From the NCBI RefSeq assembly GCF_036345155.1, contig NZ_CP107772.1, positions 9,858,001-9,922,000 on the forward strand: a stretch of DNA of 64,000 nt, written 5' to 3'. The translations under genes and the position numbers were made by a program. The notes beneath the pieces are model-generated. The model worked only from the letters and a program-made list of their open reading frames with translations, had not been told where the DNA came from and did no database searches. This stretch comes from Streptomyces sp. NBC_00582 (GTDB taxonomy: Bacteria; Actinomycetota; Actinomycetes; Streptomycetales; Streptomycetaceae). The number at the start of each line of letters is the position of its first letter. Position 1 is the stretch's first letter. This document shows, piece by piece, positions 54,246-63,239 of the stretch.

Positions 54246-54508
54246 GCGGCACCTCGCACCACCCGAATGGTCTGCCTCCGGCCGCCGCAGGCGCAAGCCG
54301 CCCGCCGGAGCGTCGATCTGCGCAGCCCGACGACCGTCTCACCTTGACGACTGTCCGACGCCCTCGTCGCGTCGGCGTGAGGCGGAGCAGCTGCCCGGCA
54401 CGGCCATGCCGACCGGCGTCACCCCTCGTCTCGGCCGTTCCTGTCCGGCAACGTCGAGGACCAGCTCTGGAAGATCGTCCGCATCAACTGAGCGGCGGCG
54501 CCGTACGC
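54246..54508. other. Non-coding region with a possible gene end
   Basis: The plus strand before 54491 reads SGNVEDQLWKIVRIN and a stop, which could be the last codons of a lost secreted protein. No other feature is supported. Confidence 0.3.
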
Positions 54509-54540
54509 GGAGAGCGGGCGTGTACTGACGCCCGCTCTCC
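54509..54540. terminator. Perfect 13-bp hairpin terminator
   Basis: GGAGAGCGGGCGT and ACGCCCGCTCTCC are exactly complementary around a six-base loop. It lies 18 bases after the orphan stop codon at about 54491, so it may be the terminator of a gene that has since been deleted. Confidence 0.7.
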
Positions 54541-54549
54541 GAGCTGTCC

Positions 54550-54777
54550 ATGTTCCGGACGTCCATGATGAACCCGCCACCGTGGACGTACGGCAGGCCG
54601 TGGCGTCGGGCGGGCGCCCCCGGGCCCGGGGACGGTGACATCGCGGGTACGGATCGCGATGTCCGGCTCGTAGGACGGCAGTCCGTCGCGGACGGCAGCC
54701 TGCGTTCCGGGCTGCCGGAGCGCGCCGCCGCGGTCGACCACTGCGGCGGCGCGCCCCGAATCGACGCAGCAGGGCAC
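54550..54777 (-). pseudogene. Alpha/beta hydrolase (esterase) N-terminal remnant
   Basis: On the minus strand one frame reads DGLPSYEPDIAIRTRDVTVP and, after a frameshift, another reads PYVHGGGFIMDVRNMDSSE. HGGGF is the oxyanion motif of hormone-sensitive-lipase-type esterases and the preceding part matches their N-terminal region. The fragment stops there, with no nucleophile elbow. It lies directly downstream of the SDR gene on the same strand. Confidence 0.6.
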
Positions 54778-54788
54778 GGCCGGCTGCG

Positions 54789-55463
54789 CTAGAGGCTGAA
54801 GACGAGTTCGGCCTGGTCGCGCTTGGTGGTGTGCAGATCCCAGTAGACGGGGGAGATCTCCTCGGGCTGGGCCGTCGGGAAACCGGGAACGGCCGGGGTG
54901 CCGATCGAGACGTCGATGCCGACGTGGGCGGCCTGGATCCCGGTGCCGTCCAGTTCCTTGTGCAGGTTGATCACCCAGTTGCGGAGCGCCGCGGCGGCGG
55001 CGTTGACGTTGCCGACCTGCGGTACCGGGTCGATGGAGCCCGCGCCGGTGGTGTAGAGCAGGGTGCCCGAACCGGCCTCCCGCATCGCGGGCAGTACCGC
55101 CTGGGTGGCGGTGATGGCGCCGTAGAGCTGGAACTCGATCTCATGCTGGACATGGGCCGGTTCGGTCTGGGTGGGAGTGGTCATCACGGTGCTGAGCCCG
55201 CCGACGGGGGAGTACTCCAGGACGTCGATGCCGCCGAACTTCACGGCGGCGTCCTGGAGCGCCTTGCCGAGGGCGTCATGGTCGAGGACGTCGGCGGGGA
55301 AGGCGGTGGCGTCGATGCCCTCCGCGGCGAGTTTGCCCACGAGGGTGTCGAGCTTCTGGCGACTGCGGGAGATCAGGGCGACATCGAAGCCCTGGGAGCC
55401 GAAGGTACGAGCGATGGCCAGGCCGAGCTGGGGGCCGGCTCCGATGATGGCGATGCTGGTCAC
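54789..55463 (-). CDS. Atypical SDR-family oxidoreductase
   Basis: A 224-residue Rossmann protein. The cofactor motif GAGPQLG is at residues 8-14, but the position expected for YxxxK reads GNVNAAAAALRNW, so the usual catalytic tyrosine and lysine are missing. The C-terminal segment QAAHVGIDVSIGTPAVPGFP is shared with the fragment at 46214. It is divergent from the TetR gene, with GATAG/CTATC-type repeats between, so it is probably the TetR target. Activity without the catalytic pair is doubtful; a binding or regulatory role is possible. Confidence 0.8.
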   Translation of the reverse strand: MTSIAIIGAGPQLGLAIARTFGSQGFDVALISRSRQKLDTLVGKLAAEGIDATAFPADVLDHDALGKALQDAAVKFGGIDVLEYSPVGGLSTVMTTPTQTEPAHVQHEIEFQLYGAITATQAVLPAMREAGSGTLLYTTGAGSIDPVPQVGNVNAAAAALRNWVINLHKELDGTGIQAAHVGIDVSIGTPAVPGFPTAQPEEISPVYWDLHTTKRDQAELVFSL

Positions 55464-55506
55464 GGTGATCCTTTTTGTAGGGTCGAGGAGGTGGACTATA
55501 TGGAAA

Positions 55507-55587
55507 GGCCTATCCGATTCATGATCCGGATAGGGCTATCCGCTTCGATGGGACAACCGTACCACCGAAACTGGATAGGGCAATCCG
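55507..55587. promoter_or_regulatory. TetR operators (CGGATAG-N2-CTATCCG and related repeats)
   Basis: CGGATAGGGCTATCCG (55527-55542) is a perfect 7+2+7 palindrome; TGGATAGGGCAATCCG (55572-55587) is a near copy, and GGCCTATCCG (55507-55516) is a partial one. They lie between the divergent SDR and TetR genes, the nearest 18 bases before the TetR start. Confidence 0.8.
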
Positions 55588-55605
55588 ATTGCTAGACTGG
55601 CTGCC

Positions 55606-56298
55606 ATGACCCCTGGTGACCAGCGTCCCGACGCCTCTGCCGCTCAACCCTTGCGCAGTGACGCCGAGCGCAACCGGGAACGGATCATCGCGGCCGCGCG
55701 GACGGTCTTCGCACGGGACGGCCTCAACGCCTCCATGGCTTCCGTGGCCCGCGAGGCAGGGGTGGGGATCGCCACCATGTTCCGGCGCTTCCCCGCCAAG
55801 GCGGAGTTGGTCGACGCCGTCTTCATCGACCGCATGACCGCCTACGCCGACGCGGTCACCACCGCCCTCGAAGCCCCCGACCCCTGGCACGGCTTCGTCG
55901 GCTACGTCGAGACCGTCTGCGCGATGCAGGCCGCCGACTACGGCTTCGCCGACGTGCTGACCACCACGTTCCCCGCCGCCAAGGCCCTGGAGCACCGTCG
56001 CAACGAAGCGTACGAAGGCATGCTCGAGCTCATCGGCCGCGCCAAGGCGACCGGCCGCCTGCGTGAGGACTTCGACCCTTCGGACCTGGTGCTGGTACAC
56101 ATGGCCAACGCCGGCGTCGTCAGCGCCACCGGTAGCGCCGCACCCGACGCATGGCGACGCGTCGTCGCCCTGCTGATCCAGTCCTTCCAGGCCCCGGCCC
56201 GCGGCCCGCTGCCCGCCTCACCCGAGCACGAGGCCCTCTACCGGGCCATGCTGCGTCCCGGTCCGTCGGGCGTCGCGGCGCCGGAGTCGGACGGCTGA
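55606..56298 (+). CDS. TetR-family transcriptional regulator
   Basis: A 230-residue TetR regulator. The helix-turn-helix (SMASVAREAGVGIATMFRRF, about residues 43-62) follows the usual ERIIAAARTVFARDGL opening; the C-terminal ligand domain has DYGFADVLTTTFPAAKALEH. It is divergent from the atypical SDR and flanked by repeated ATAG/CTAT palindromes, which indicate autoregulation and control of the SDR. The ligand is unknown. Confidence 0.9.
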   Translation: MTPGDQRPDASAAQPLRSDAERNRERIIAAARTVFARDGLNASMASVAREAGVGIATMFRRFPAKAELVDAVFIDRMTAYADAVTTALEAPDPWHGFVGYVETVCAMQAADYGFADVLTTTFPAAKALEHRRNEAYEGMLELIGRAKATGRLREDFDPSDLVLVHMANAGVVSATGSAAPDAWRRVVALLIQSFQAPARGPLPASPEHEALYRAMLRPGPSGVAAPESDG

Positions 56299-56441
56299 CG
56301 GCGTCGTCCCCGAACGCGGCTCGCTTCTCCTGACAGGGAGCGTCGGGCGCCACCGCTCCCGCGCTCCCAGTGGAGGCTGTCCACCGCGCCGGTATCGATA
56401 GGCCTGGCCTATACGGGGCATCGATTTTTGGTCGTGGACCC

Positions 56442-56762
56442 CTGACGTACCGCCCGGTTCACTGTGGCGCAAGCTGGCGCACACCGATCGGGCTCGGTGG
56501 CGCGCGATCAGGGCCGGCACGCTGGTCGCCCTGCTGACCGGTCTGGTCGCGGTCAACGTCTTCCGCCTCGGCGACGGTGTGCATGCCGACCCGGCGACCC
56601 TCAAGACGTCCGGCGACGCCACCCAATACCTGTCTCAGGGAGAGCACCAGCACTGGTGGGAGTTCCTGACGGGGATCGTGCCGAACAGGCATCGCGATCA
56701 AGATGGTCGGACACACCGGCGAGCCGATCGTCGCAGCCGTCGGACGCCTGACCGAAGTCGTC
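56442..56762 (+). pseudogene. Dicarboxylate/cation symporter (DctA-like) remnant
   Basis: The plus strand reads GSLWRKLAHTDRARWRAIRA, GTLVALLTGLVAVNVFRLGD and HWWEFLTGIVPN in one frame; after about 56687 the frame changes to TGIAIKMVGHTGEPIVAAVG. The segments follow the order of dicarboxylate:cation symporters, with the region between FLTGIVPN and GIAIKMVG deleted. It then runs without a break into an isopropylmalate dehydrogenase-like fragment at 56763. No start codon is present. Confidence 0.55.
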
Positions 56763-57257
56763 AACGCCCAGCAGTACGGCATGGTCCTGTGGGACGACGT
56801 CTTCAAGCGCGTCGCCGCCGACTACCCCGACGTGGAGACCGAGAGCGTCCTGGTGGACGCGATGTCCGCGAAGTTCGTCCTGCACCCCGAGGACCTCTCG
56901 GTCGTCGTGGCCTCCGATCTCAACGCCGACATCCTCTCCGACCTCGGCAGCGCCCTCGCCGGCAGCCTGGGCCTGGCCGCCAGCGCCAACCTCAACCCCG
57001 AACGCCGCTTCCCCAGCATGTTCGAGCCCGTGCACGGCTCCGCCTCCGACATCGCGGGGCAGGGACTGGCCAACCCCATCGGTGCGGTCGGCAGTGCCGC
57101 GCTGATGCTGGAGCACTTCGGCCTGCCGGAGCAGGCCGCCCGCCTGAACAAGGCGATCGAGGCCACGACCGCGGCGGGTGTCCTCACTCGCGACGTCGGC
57201 GGCACATCCACGACGGAGGACGTGACCAAGGCCCTGATCGACGCCCTCGAGGCCTGA
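56763..57257 (+). pseudogene. 3-isopropylmalate/tartrate dehydrogenase C-terminal half
   Basis: The frame encodes QQYGMVLWDDVFKRVAADYP, VDAMSAKFVLHPEDLSVVVA, SDLNADILSDLGSALAGSLG and SMFEPVHGSASDIAGQGLAN, an almost perfect second half of a beta-decarboxylating dehydrogenase. The N-terminal half (about 180 residues, with the Rossmann and substrate-binding parts) is replaced by a symporter fragment, so no active dimeric enzyme can form. The fused frame can start at GTG/ATG 56703, giving a 184-residue chimera, but this is very unlikely to be functional. Confidence 0.75.
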
Positions 57258-57428
57258 GCGGCCCCGATCGATCGTCCGGAGCGCCCCACCGCCATACGGT
57301 CCGACCGGCCGAGGCCGGCACCGTCAGCGATGACGACTACGAGTACACCGACTCGACCATTCCCAGCATCCTCGATCCTGGCAGTATGACCCTCAGCCTC
57401 GGGGATCTACGGGAACTTTGGACGGACC

Positions 57429-57950
57429 ATGGATGACATACGTTTCTGGGCTCTCATCGCATCGTTCGACTGGGAACGGGCCGGCGATGACCAGGCGGTC
57501 CTCGCTCCTGCCTCGCGAGTGCTTCAGGGACTGCCACCTCAGGAGATAGTCGCGTTCGAGGACCTGCTCGCTGCCAAGCTCCACGCGCTGGATACACGAG
57601 AGCACGCTCGTTGGTGCTACAGGGGGGAGGTGGATCCGGACAACGGAGACGAATACATCTCAGCTGACGACTTCCTGTACGCGCGTTGTGTCGTCGTGGC
57701 GAATGGCAAGGAGTTCTACGAGGGGGTACTCGCGGATCCCTCGCGTTTCCCGAGCGGGATGGAATTCGAGTCTCTGCTGTACCTCGCCGGCGATGCGTAT
57801 GAGGCCCAGACCGGCATGCCGCATGACCAGCTCACCAGCGTGTCCTGGGAGAGCTTCAGCAATATCGACGGATGGCGGCCCGCTCAGAGCACCACGGGGG
57901 GACGCTACACCGGGCCTGAGATGCCGCCATTGAACCGCCGGCCTGCATAA
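57429..57950 (+). CDS. DUF4240-family protein, 173 residues
   Basis: A cytosolic acidic protein matching DUF4240: MDDIRFWALIASFDWERAGD opens it, with FEDLLAAKLHALDTREHARW and ISADDFLYARCVVVANGKEF later. GAAC-GGAC before the ATG is a weak ribosome site. Proteins of this kind are often found in conflict or polymorphic toxin regions, sometimes as immunity proteins. Two further small genes of unknown family follow it on the same strand. No direct evidence of function. Confidence 0.78.
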   Translation: MDDIRFWALIASFDWERAGDDQAVLAPASRVLQGLPPQEIVAFEDLLAAKLHALDTREHARWCYRGEVDPDNGDEYISADDFLYARCVVVANGKEFYEGVLADPSRFPSGMEFESLLYLAGDAYEAQTGMPHDQLTSVSWESFSNIDGWRPAQSTTGGRYTGPEMPPLNRRPA

Positions 57951-58003
57951 AGCCGCTGTAGCCAGGCGGCGGGGTCTGGGCTGCTGAGTGAGACGCTGGC
58001 GCT

Positions 58004-58585
58004 GTGACAGAACGGAAAACTTTCCAGACGCACCTACGGCAGGCGGCCACCGGCATCCTGGAGCGCGTCCCCGGGCAATTGAAGCGTGAGATATACGTCC
58101 TGGCCTTCAACGTCTGGCGCATCGGCGCCGACAACCGCCACCCGTACGTGGACATCGGCTACAACACGGAGAGCCGGTACGAGGACGGGATGCGCCGGAA
58201 TTCCGACCCTTGGGAGGTGCGCTGGAACTACGCCTTCTGGATCCTCGAGGGCTTTGACAAACTCGGCAACGTTCCTGAGGACCCGGTCGGCGGCCCGCTC
58301 TACGAGCAGGAGGCCAGGAATCTCGGCATCTGGTACGACGGCGAGTTCGATCTCGCTCGCATGCGGGAGGACGATGAGCTTCGCGCCAAGTCCGGCCTCC
58401 TCGAACTCCACTTCCACGACGCGGTCGTTGACCTCGCCCGCTACCTCCAAGCGAGCGGTGCCATCGAGAGAATCTTCGGCCGGCCCCTGCCCGTGGTCGT
58501 GTTCGACATGGACTGCCCAGGCTGGGAGGAGGAGGCCACCAAGGCCGCCAACCCGGCCGAGCTGATCGAGGACTTCTTGGCATGA
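58004..58585 (+). CDS. Hypothetical protein, 193 residues
   Basis: An acidic cytosolic protein without signal peptide or membrane segment. Helical stretches such as LRQAATGILERVPGQLKREI and DELRAKSGLLELHFHDAVVD suggest an all-helical fold. I recognise no family with confidence. The start is GTG 58004, with a weak ribosome site, and the ATG of the next open frame overlaps its stop (ATGA). It sits between two other small genes of unknown function, an arrangement seen for immunity-type proteins. Confidence 0.7.
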   Translation: MTERKTFQTHLRQAATGILERVPGQLKREIYVLAFNVWRIGADNRHPYVDIGYNTESRYEDGMRRNSDPWEVRWNYAFWILEGFDKLGNVPEDPVGGPLYEQEARNLGIWYDGEFDLARMREDDELRAKSGLLELHFHDAVVDLARYLQASGAIERIFGRPLPVVVFDMDCPGWEEEATKAANPAELIEDFLA

Positions 58586-58947
58586 ATCCGGGGGCGGCGC
58601 CGAGGACGGGAAGTGGGCGGCGTCCGGTGGGGATCTCGCACACGTGCACGCCGCACAGTAACGAGCTGGACGAGGTCGACAGTGATGAGGTGATGGTGGC
58701 CTTGATGCTGCGGATCGACACGGACGGGACGTTGTGCGACGCGATGCGTGCCGCTGCGTGGACCACGGGCGGCCCGGACAGCATCGTCGGGATGGAGGAA
58801 GGAGCGGAAGTAGAGCCTGAGTGGGACAAGAGTCCGCGACGCGTTCCCCGCACCCGCGTTCGCATGCCCGGCGGTGGGGATGTCGGTGGCGGTGGTTACG
58901 GTGCGGGTTGGACAAGGATGCCGTCATGGAAGGGAAGGTGTGATCCC
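58586..58947 (+). other. 362-base open but unsupported stretch
   Basis: From ATG 58582 (overlapping the preceding stop) the frame stays open through to the gene at 58948 and could extend it to 277 residues. However, the stretch has mixed codon bias and a Gly/Arg-rich end, so it may be a decayed gene. The segment NELDEVDSDEVMVALMLRID is the only part that looks protein-like. Confidence 0.35.
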
Positions 58948-59415
58948 ATGGATCCCGTCGACGTCGAGCACGAGTGCGTCATCGATATCGTGTTCACCGG
59001 TCCCGAGCGGCCCGGCTTCGGTGATGTCTTCCTTCTCTGTGGAGAGGAGAACCCGAACTTCCCGCCCACGGACCACCGTTGGGGATCGCTGGATCGCTTG
59101 CGATTCGAACAGGTCGACGACTACTTCGCTGTCCTTGATGAAGCCACGGAAGAGCCCGTCATCTGGCTGTATCCCCTGGCGCGGGGATCTGTGGTGCACC
59201 ACCATCTAGGACCGTTCGAAGGCCTGCGACTGCACTATGACCCCGAAGTGGACAGCTCGGGCCTGGTCGCCCACTTCGTCGACGTCGTCGAATGCCTTGC
59301 AACCCTTTTGCCCGCGCAAGCACTGTGGGGACAGCACCGTGAACCCATTGGGCCGCCCATCGCCACCGATGCCCTTGCGGCACGCGTCCAGCGGTTCGTT
59401 GATACCGGGGTATAG
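58948..59415 (+). CDS. Hypothetical protein, 155 residues
   Basis: An acidic protein beginning MDPVDVEHECVIDIVFTGPE with the family-like segment FLLCGEENPNFPPTDHRWGS in the middle and a helical C-terminus. ATG 58948 has GGAAGG upstream and marks where codon bias becomes strong. No family is recognised. It is convergent with the STAND NTPase gene and completes a run of three small unknown genes beside it. Confidence 0.65.
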   Translation: MDPVDVEHECVIDIVFTGPERPGFGDVFLLCGEENPNFPPTDHRWGSLDRLRFEQVDDYFAVLDEATEEPVIWLYPLARGSVVHHHLGPFEGLRLHYDPEVDSSGLVAHFVDVVECLATLLPAQALWGQHREPIGPPIATDALAARVQRFVDTGV

Positions 59416-59468
59416 CGGCATCAGGCCAGGCCCCGTGTGGAGAGCCAGTGGTCGCCCCAACCGCAGGC

Positions 59469-61826
59469 TCATCGGTTTCTCATGCGTTCCTCCCAGTGAG
59501 CCAGTTCTTCGCGTGTGGCCAGGATCCGGGGATGGTCTGGGCCGAGTATCTGTATCTGCTGGTTCAGCAGGTAGGTGAGGGACGTGATCGCCCCGGCGGC
59601 GTCCCCCGCCCGGCCGCGCCAATGCGCGTGGCTGTGGTGCGTGTCAAACACCTTCAGCCAATTGGAGCGTGCCGTCAGGTTTTCCGGTCCGCTCCCGTAC
59701 GGCCCGGTGCCGGTCTCCTGCGGATGCCGGAGGCCGCCGTGCCGGCCGAGCACACGGATCAGATCGGTGAGGAGTGCCTCGTACGCCATCGCCGCTCCGT
59801 ACGGGTCCCCCGACTCGCCTTGCCAGCGCGCGAGTTCAGCCCGCGTATCGAGGACCTCCGTGGAGTCCGGGAACGAGTGCTGGTGCAGCAAGGACAGATG
59901 TTCGGTGTATGCGGCTACGGCACCGGCCGCGTCACCCGCGGCACCCCGCCAGCGTCCCAGGGCGGCCCGGGTGTCCAGAGTGCGCTTGTGGTGGGGGCCG
60001 AAGAAGCGGCACTGCTGGTCGAGGACCGCTTCGTACGCTGTGACGGCCCCGGCCGCGTCGCCGGACTCGCCCCGCCAGTGGGCCTGCCGGAGGCGGGCGT
60101 ATTCGAGGCCCGGGGAGTACGGCCCCTGATGGTGGAGTGCGTCATCCGCCAGCCGCTCGAAATGGGCGACGGCTGCCTGCGCCTGGCCGGCCCTCCCCAG
60201 CACCTCACCGACCTGGTAGAGCAGCTCGTGGTCGGACGGGCTCGGGCCGGTGCCCGAGAGGCCTGACCACGGCTCGGGTCTGGGATACGGCATGCCCGAC
60301 CAGAGAGCCGGTTCGGCGTGTCCGCGGAGCACGTCCACGGCGTCGACGAGCACCGGAACGAAACCGGGGTCCACGGGGGTGGTCATCTTCGGGTGTCCGT
60401 GGAACGGGTCGACGGTGAGTGCAGGGGTGGAACCGGTCTCCCCATGGGCGTCGGCGGCCAGCACCAGGGCTGACGCGACTCTCGACGCGAGTTCCCGTAT
60501 CCGGTCGGCGGACAGCGCCTCACGCGTCGCGCGCTGCAGTACGGGGTGCACGCGCACCGCGCGATACGAGGCGCCCGGTGCGTGGTCGATGATCCCCAGG
60601 CCGTTCAGCAAGCGGAGCGCGCCCTGCACCTCGCCCGCCTGGAGTGTCTGCCCGGACCCCGCAGCGGCGCGGCGCTCTTGGAGGTACTTCACGGCAGCGG
60701 AGGTGGTGAAGACGGATTCGGGCATCCCTGCGGCAGGGAGAAGAGAGGCCAGTTCCAGCAGGGGGCGGGCCAGATCACCCGAAGGCATGCCATCGGCCCG
60801 CTCCAGGGACGACCGCCAGGCCTCGGGCACGGCGACGCTCTGGCCGTCGGGCAACGCGCCGGGCCCGGGCACGAGTTCGGCAAGCGGCTGCCCACGGCGA
60901 GGCCGCCCCCCACCCCACTTGCTGGGCCCACTGAGCAAGTCGTACTCGTCCAGCAGGCGGACATAGGCCGCCACGCCGAATTCCGCGCCGGCCAGATAGG
61001 CGGCGGCCTGCGACAGGGCCAGCGGGAGATGCCCCAACGTCTCGGCGAGGGCGGCGAGTTCATCGGGCGCAGCCTGCGCACGCCCGTACTCGGCCAGCGC
61101 CTCGGAGAGGTAGGTCGTCGCCTCGTGGGGCGTGAATCCTGCCACGGGGACGACCAGGCGGTTCGGTCCGGGCTGGGCGACGTCCGGGCGCCGTGTGGTG
61201 ACCAGGACCCGGCCGCCCGGATGATCGGGCGGCCACAGGCCCCGTAGATCCTGGGGGTCGCCCACATCGTCGAGGACGATCAGCCAGCGGCGTCCTGCAC
61301 CCTCGGCGTCGGGACGCAGCCAGGCGAGGAACGCCTGTGCCGCCTGTTCGGCCGCGGCCATGCCCCAGCGGGCGGCCGCGTCCGCTCCGGTGATCTCGGC
61401 CATGGCCTGGGCGTACCCTGCCACGACTGTCTCGCGGTCGGTCGCTGTGACCCACAGGAGCAGGTCGACCTGCTCATCCCGCCATGCCTCGCGCGCGATC
61501 CGGGCGGCCTGCTGGGTCTTGCCCACGCCCGCGGTGCCGACGAGTACCGTGCAGCGCACCACAGGCCGCGCGCCCACGACGTCCGCCGGCTCCGCGAGAT
61601 CTGTGGCCTCATCGAGGGCGCCGCGCGGCTGATAGCAACGCGACGCAGCCGGAATGACCCCTACGAGAAGGGGCCACGACGCGGGGGGACGGGTACCGCC
61701 GTAGTACGAGACCTGGTCGGCGTGCCCGACGGCCATGCCATGGTGACTGGCCTGGACCACGTGCGGCGCCGGCACGTGGGACGAAGTGAAGGTGCGAGGG
61801 CTGGTGAGGACAGCCGGTTCGGTCAG
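59469..61826 (-). CDS. STAND NTPase with TPR-like repeats (NB-ARC type)
   Basis: A protein of up to 785 residues. The P-loop is LVGTAGVGKTQQAAR, the Walker B WLIVLDDVGDP, the sensor RVLVTTRRPDV and the GLPL-like GHLPLALSQAAAYL, defining an NB-ARC/STAND ATPase. The C-terminal half has five TPR-like units with DAAGAVTAYEALL and GPDHPRILATR patterns. The start is uncertain: a CTG overlaps the partner stop (CTGA), and in-frame GTGs at 61775 and 61760 and an ATG at 61736 follow. STAND proteins act as ATP-driven switches in regulation or defence. Confidence 0.87.
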   Translation of the reverse strand: MTEPAVLTSPRTFTSSHVPAPHVVQASHHGMAVGHADQVSYYGGTRPPASWPLLVGVIPAASRCYQPRGALDEATDLAEPADVVGARPVVRCTVLVGTAGVGKTQQAARIAREAWRDEQVDLLLWVTATDRETVVAGYAQAMAEITGADAAARWGMAAAEQAAQAFLAWLRPDAEGAGRRWLIVLDDVGDPQDLRGLWPPDHPGGRVLVTTRRPDVAQPGPNRLVVPVAGFTPHEATTYLSEALAEYGRAQAAPDELAALAETLGHLPLALSQAAAYLAGAEFGVAAYVRLLDEYDLLSGPSKWGGGRPRRGQPLAELVPGPGALPDGQSVAVPEAWRSSLERADGMPSGDLARPLLELASLLPAAGMPESVFTTSAAVKYLQERRAAAGSGQTLQAGEVQGALRLLNGLGIIDHAPGASYRAVRVHPVLQRATREALSADRIRELASRVASALVLAADAHGETGSTPALTVDPFHGHPKMTTPVDPGFVPVLVDAVDVLRGHAEPALWSGMPYPRPEPWSGLSGTGPSPSDHELLYQVGEVLGRAGQAQAAVAHFERLADDALHHQGPYSPGLEYARLRQAHWRGESGDAAGAVTAYEAVLDQQCRFFGPHHKRTLDTRAALGRWRGAAGDAAGAVAAYTEHLSLLHQHSFPDSTEVLDTRAELARWQGESGDPYGAAMAYEALLTDLIRVLGRHGGLRHPQETGTGPYGSGPENLTARSNWLKVFDTHHSHAHWRGRAGDAAGAITSLTYLLNQQIQILGPDHPRILATREELAHWEERMRNR

Positions 61827-62296
61827 CCCTGGGACGAAACCGGCGGCGGAGGGGGGCTCAGATGCACGCCTCCGTTGACCACCCCGGCGGCGACCGAGTG
61901 ATGGTCGGCGCTGACATGCAGGTCCCCGGCGACGGCCAGACCGCCGTCCCCGACCACGGTCCCTGACGAGCGGTGTGTATCCAACAGCGACTGCAACTCC
62001 GCGGCGGCACGGTCGCGTTCGTCCTGCGCGAGGCCCTCGAGAAGGCCCTCGAACCGGGCCTGCCACAGGGCCTCCTGACGGATGCGGACCCGCTCCGCCG
62101 ACACGCCGTCGCCGATGTCCAGCGCGGACGCGGTCTGGTCCAGGCGAGCCAGTTCACCGGACTCCCGCTCAGCGTCCCCGCGACCGAACCACACGGCCAC
62201 CCGCTGACGGAACCCCTCCCAGGCGTCCGTACCGGCGGCTTGGACCACCGCGGTTCCCCCAGCGGTCGCCAGCACCGTCAAAGCCTCAGGTAGCAC
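61823..62296 (-). CDS. STAND-associated small protein, 157 residues
   Basis: A cytosolic protein with a hydrophobic N-terminal helix (ALTVLATAGGTAVVQAA), a helical middle and a repetitive tail with alternating Gly/Val/His such as DHHSVAAGVVNGGVHL, ending in a proline run. GTG 62296 follows GGGGAAGG. Its stop overlaps the CTG/first codon of the STAND gene, so the two form a coupled pair, a frequent arrangement in actinobacterial STAND systems where the small protein is the partner or adaptor. Confidence 0.72.
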   Translation of the reverse strand: MLPEALTVLATAGGTAVVQAAGTDAWEGFRQRVAVWFGRGDAERESGELARLDQTASALDIGDGVSAERVRIRQEALWQARFEGLLEGLAQDERDRAAAELQSLLDTHRSSGTVVGDGGLAVAGDLHVSADHHSVAAGVVNGGVHLSPPPPPVSSQG

Positions 62297-62564
62297 GTGC
62301 CTTCCCCCTGTCCGTGCAGATCGCCATCGACGTCGTCGATCTTAACTTCGGCTCCCCCTCGGCACCTGGCAGTCTCCCCACAAAGGATTCGCGCGGACAA
62401 GGCGCCATCGATGCGGAGCCAGCCACCCGCAGGCGGCCTGGTCGGTGCCGTAGAGCGCGGCGTTCGGATCGCGTACGGAACCGATGGACAACGTGCCGGG
62501 CTGACCGGGCTGATCCATGGCGAGAAGGTAGCCCGGCTCGCGCGTCAGCCAGCTGCGGGACAAC

Positions 62565-62888
62565 GAGCGTGCGACCGACAAGTTCCGCCGCGTCATCGCC
62601 TACCTGTCCAGCTTCGCGCAGATGCCCGACGGCAATCCCTGTCCGGACCTCATCTCCCGCGTCCCCCGCAAGCCGCTGCGCATCTTCATGCAAGGCGGCC
62701 ACCGCGACCTGCACTGGAACGAGCCACAGCGGAACTGGCTCGCCGAAAACCTGCGCGTGGCAGCCGCTCTCGCTGAAGCGGGCTACGACTTCCGCCTTGT
62801 CCTGGGAGACGGCGGACACAGCCCCAACCACGGCGGTGTCCTGCTGCCGGACGCGCTGCGCTGGCTGTGGCGGCCCAACGAGGATTGA
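62565..62888 (+). pseudogene. Enterochelin-esterase-like (alpha/beta hydrolase) C-terminal remnant
   Basis: The frame reads RATDKFRRVIAYLSSFAQMP, LRIFMQGGHRDLHWNEPQRN, FRLVLGDGGHSPNHGGVLLP and DALRWLWRPNED, matching the last third of Fes/IroE-like esterases with the catalytic histidine in GGHSPNHGG. The first two thirds, including the nucleophile elbow, are gone and no start is present. Confidence 0.65.
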
Positions 62889-63239
62889 TCGATACACGCA
62901 TCATCCAACCTGGCGCCGGCAACAGGTCCCCTGGGATCGTGCCTCTCGGCTGGGAGTCAGAATGTCCAGGCGGGCGCTGTCCTGCCGGCTGAGGCGCTCG
63001 AGAATGTCCTTGACGTGGACTCCGAGGTGCGACTCGTTGATCCTCGACCGTGGCTCCGCCAGCAGCCACTCGGGATCACTCCCGTCCGACGGCCTCCTTC
63101 AACAGCCACGCCACCGCCGTCGCTGCTCCTGCAAGAGACGGCACTTGAGCGGATTCCGCTCCCCGGGCCCGAACCTGCTCTAACGTCTCAATCGGCGGAG
63201 CCGCAGGGTGGCGAGTTCGAGGGAAGGGGGCCCTCCTCC
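62889..63239. other. 351-base region without a recognised gene
   Basis: No gene is supported. The plus-strand frame leading into the CHAT gene stays open upstream, but the composition (LLLQETALERIPLPGPEPAL) and lack of conservation argue against a longer CHAT protein. Confidence 0.4.

Noticed and set aside
62342..62596. Minus-strand frame between STAND partner and esterase remnant
   Set aside because: Segments are readable but match no family I know, and there is no ribosome site or conserved neighbour; evidence is too thin.
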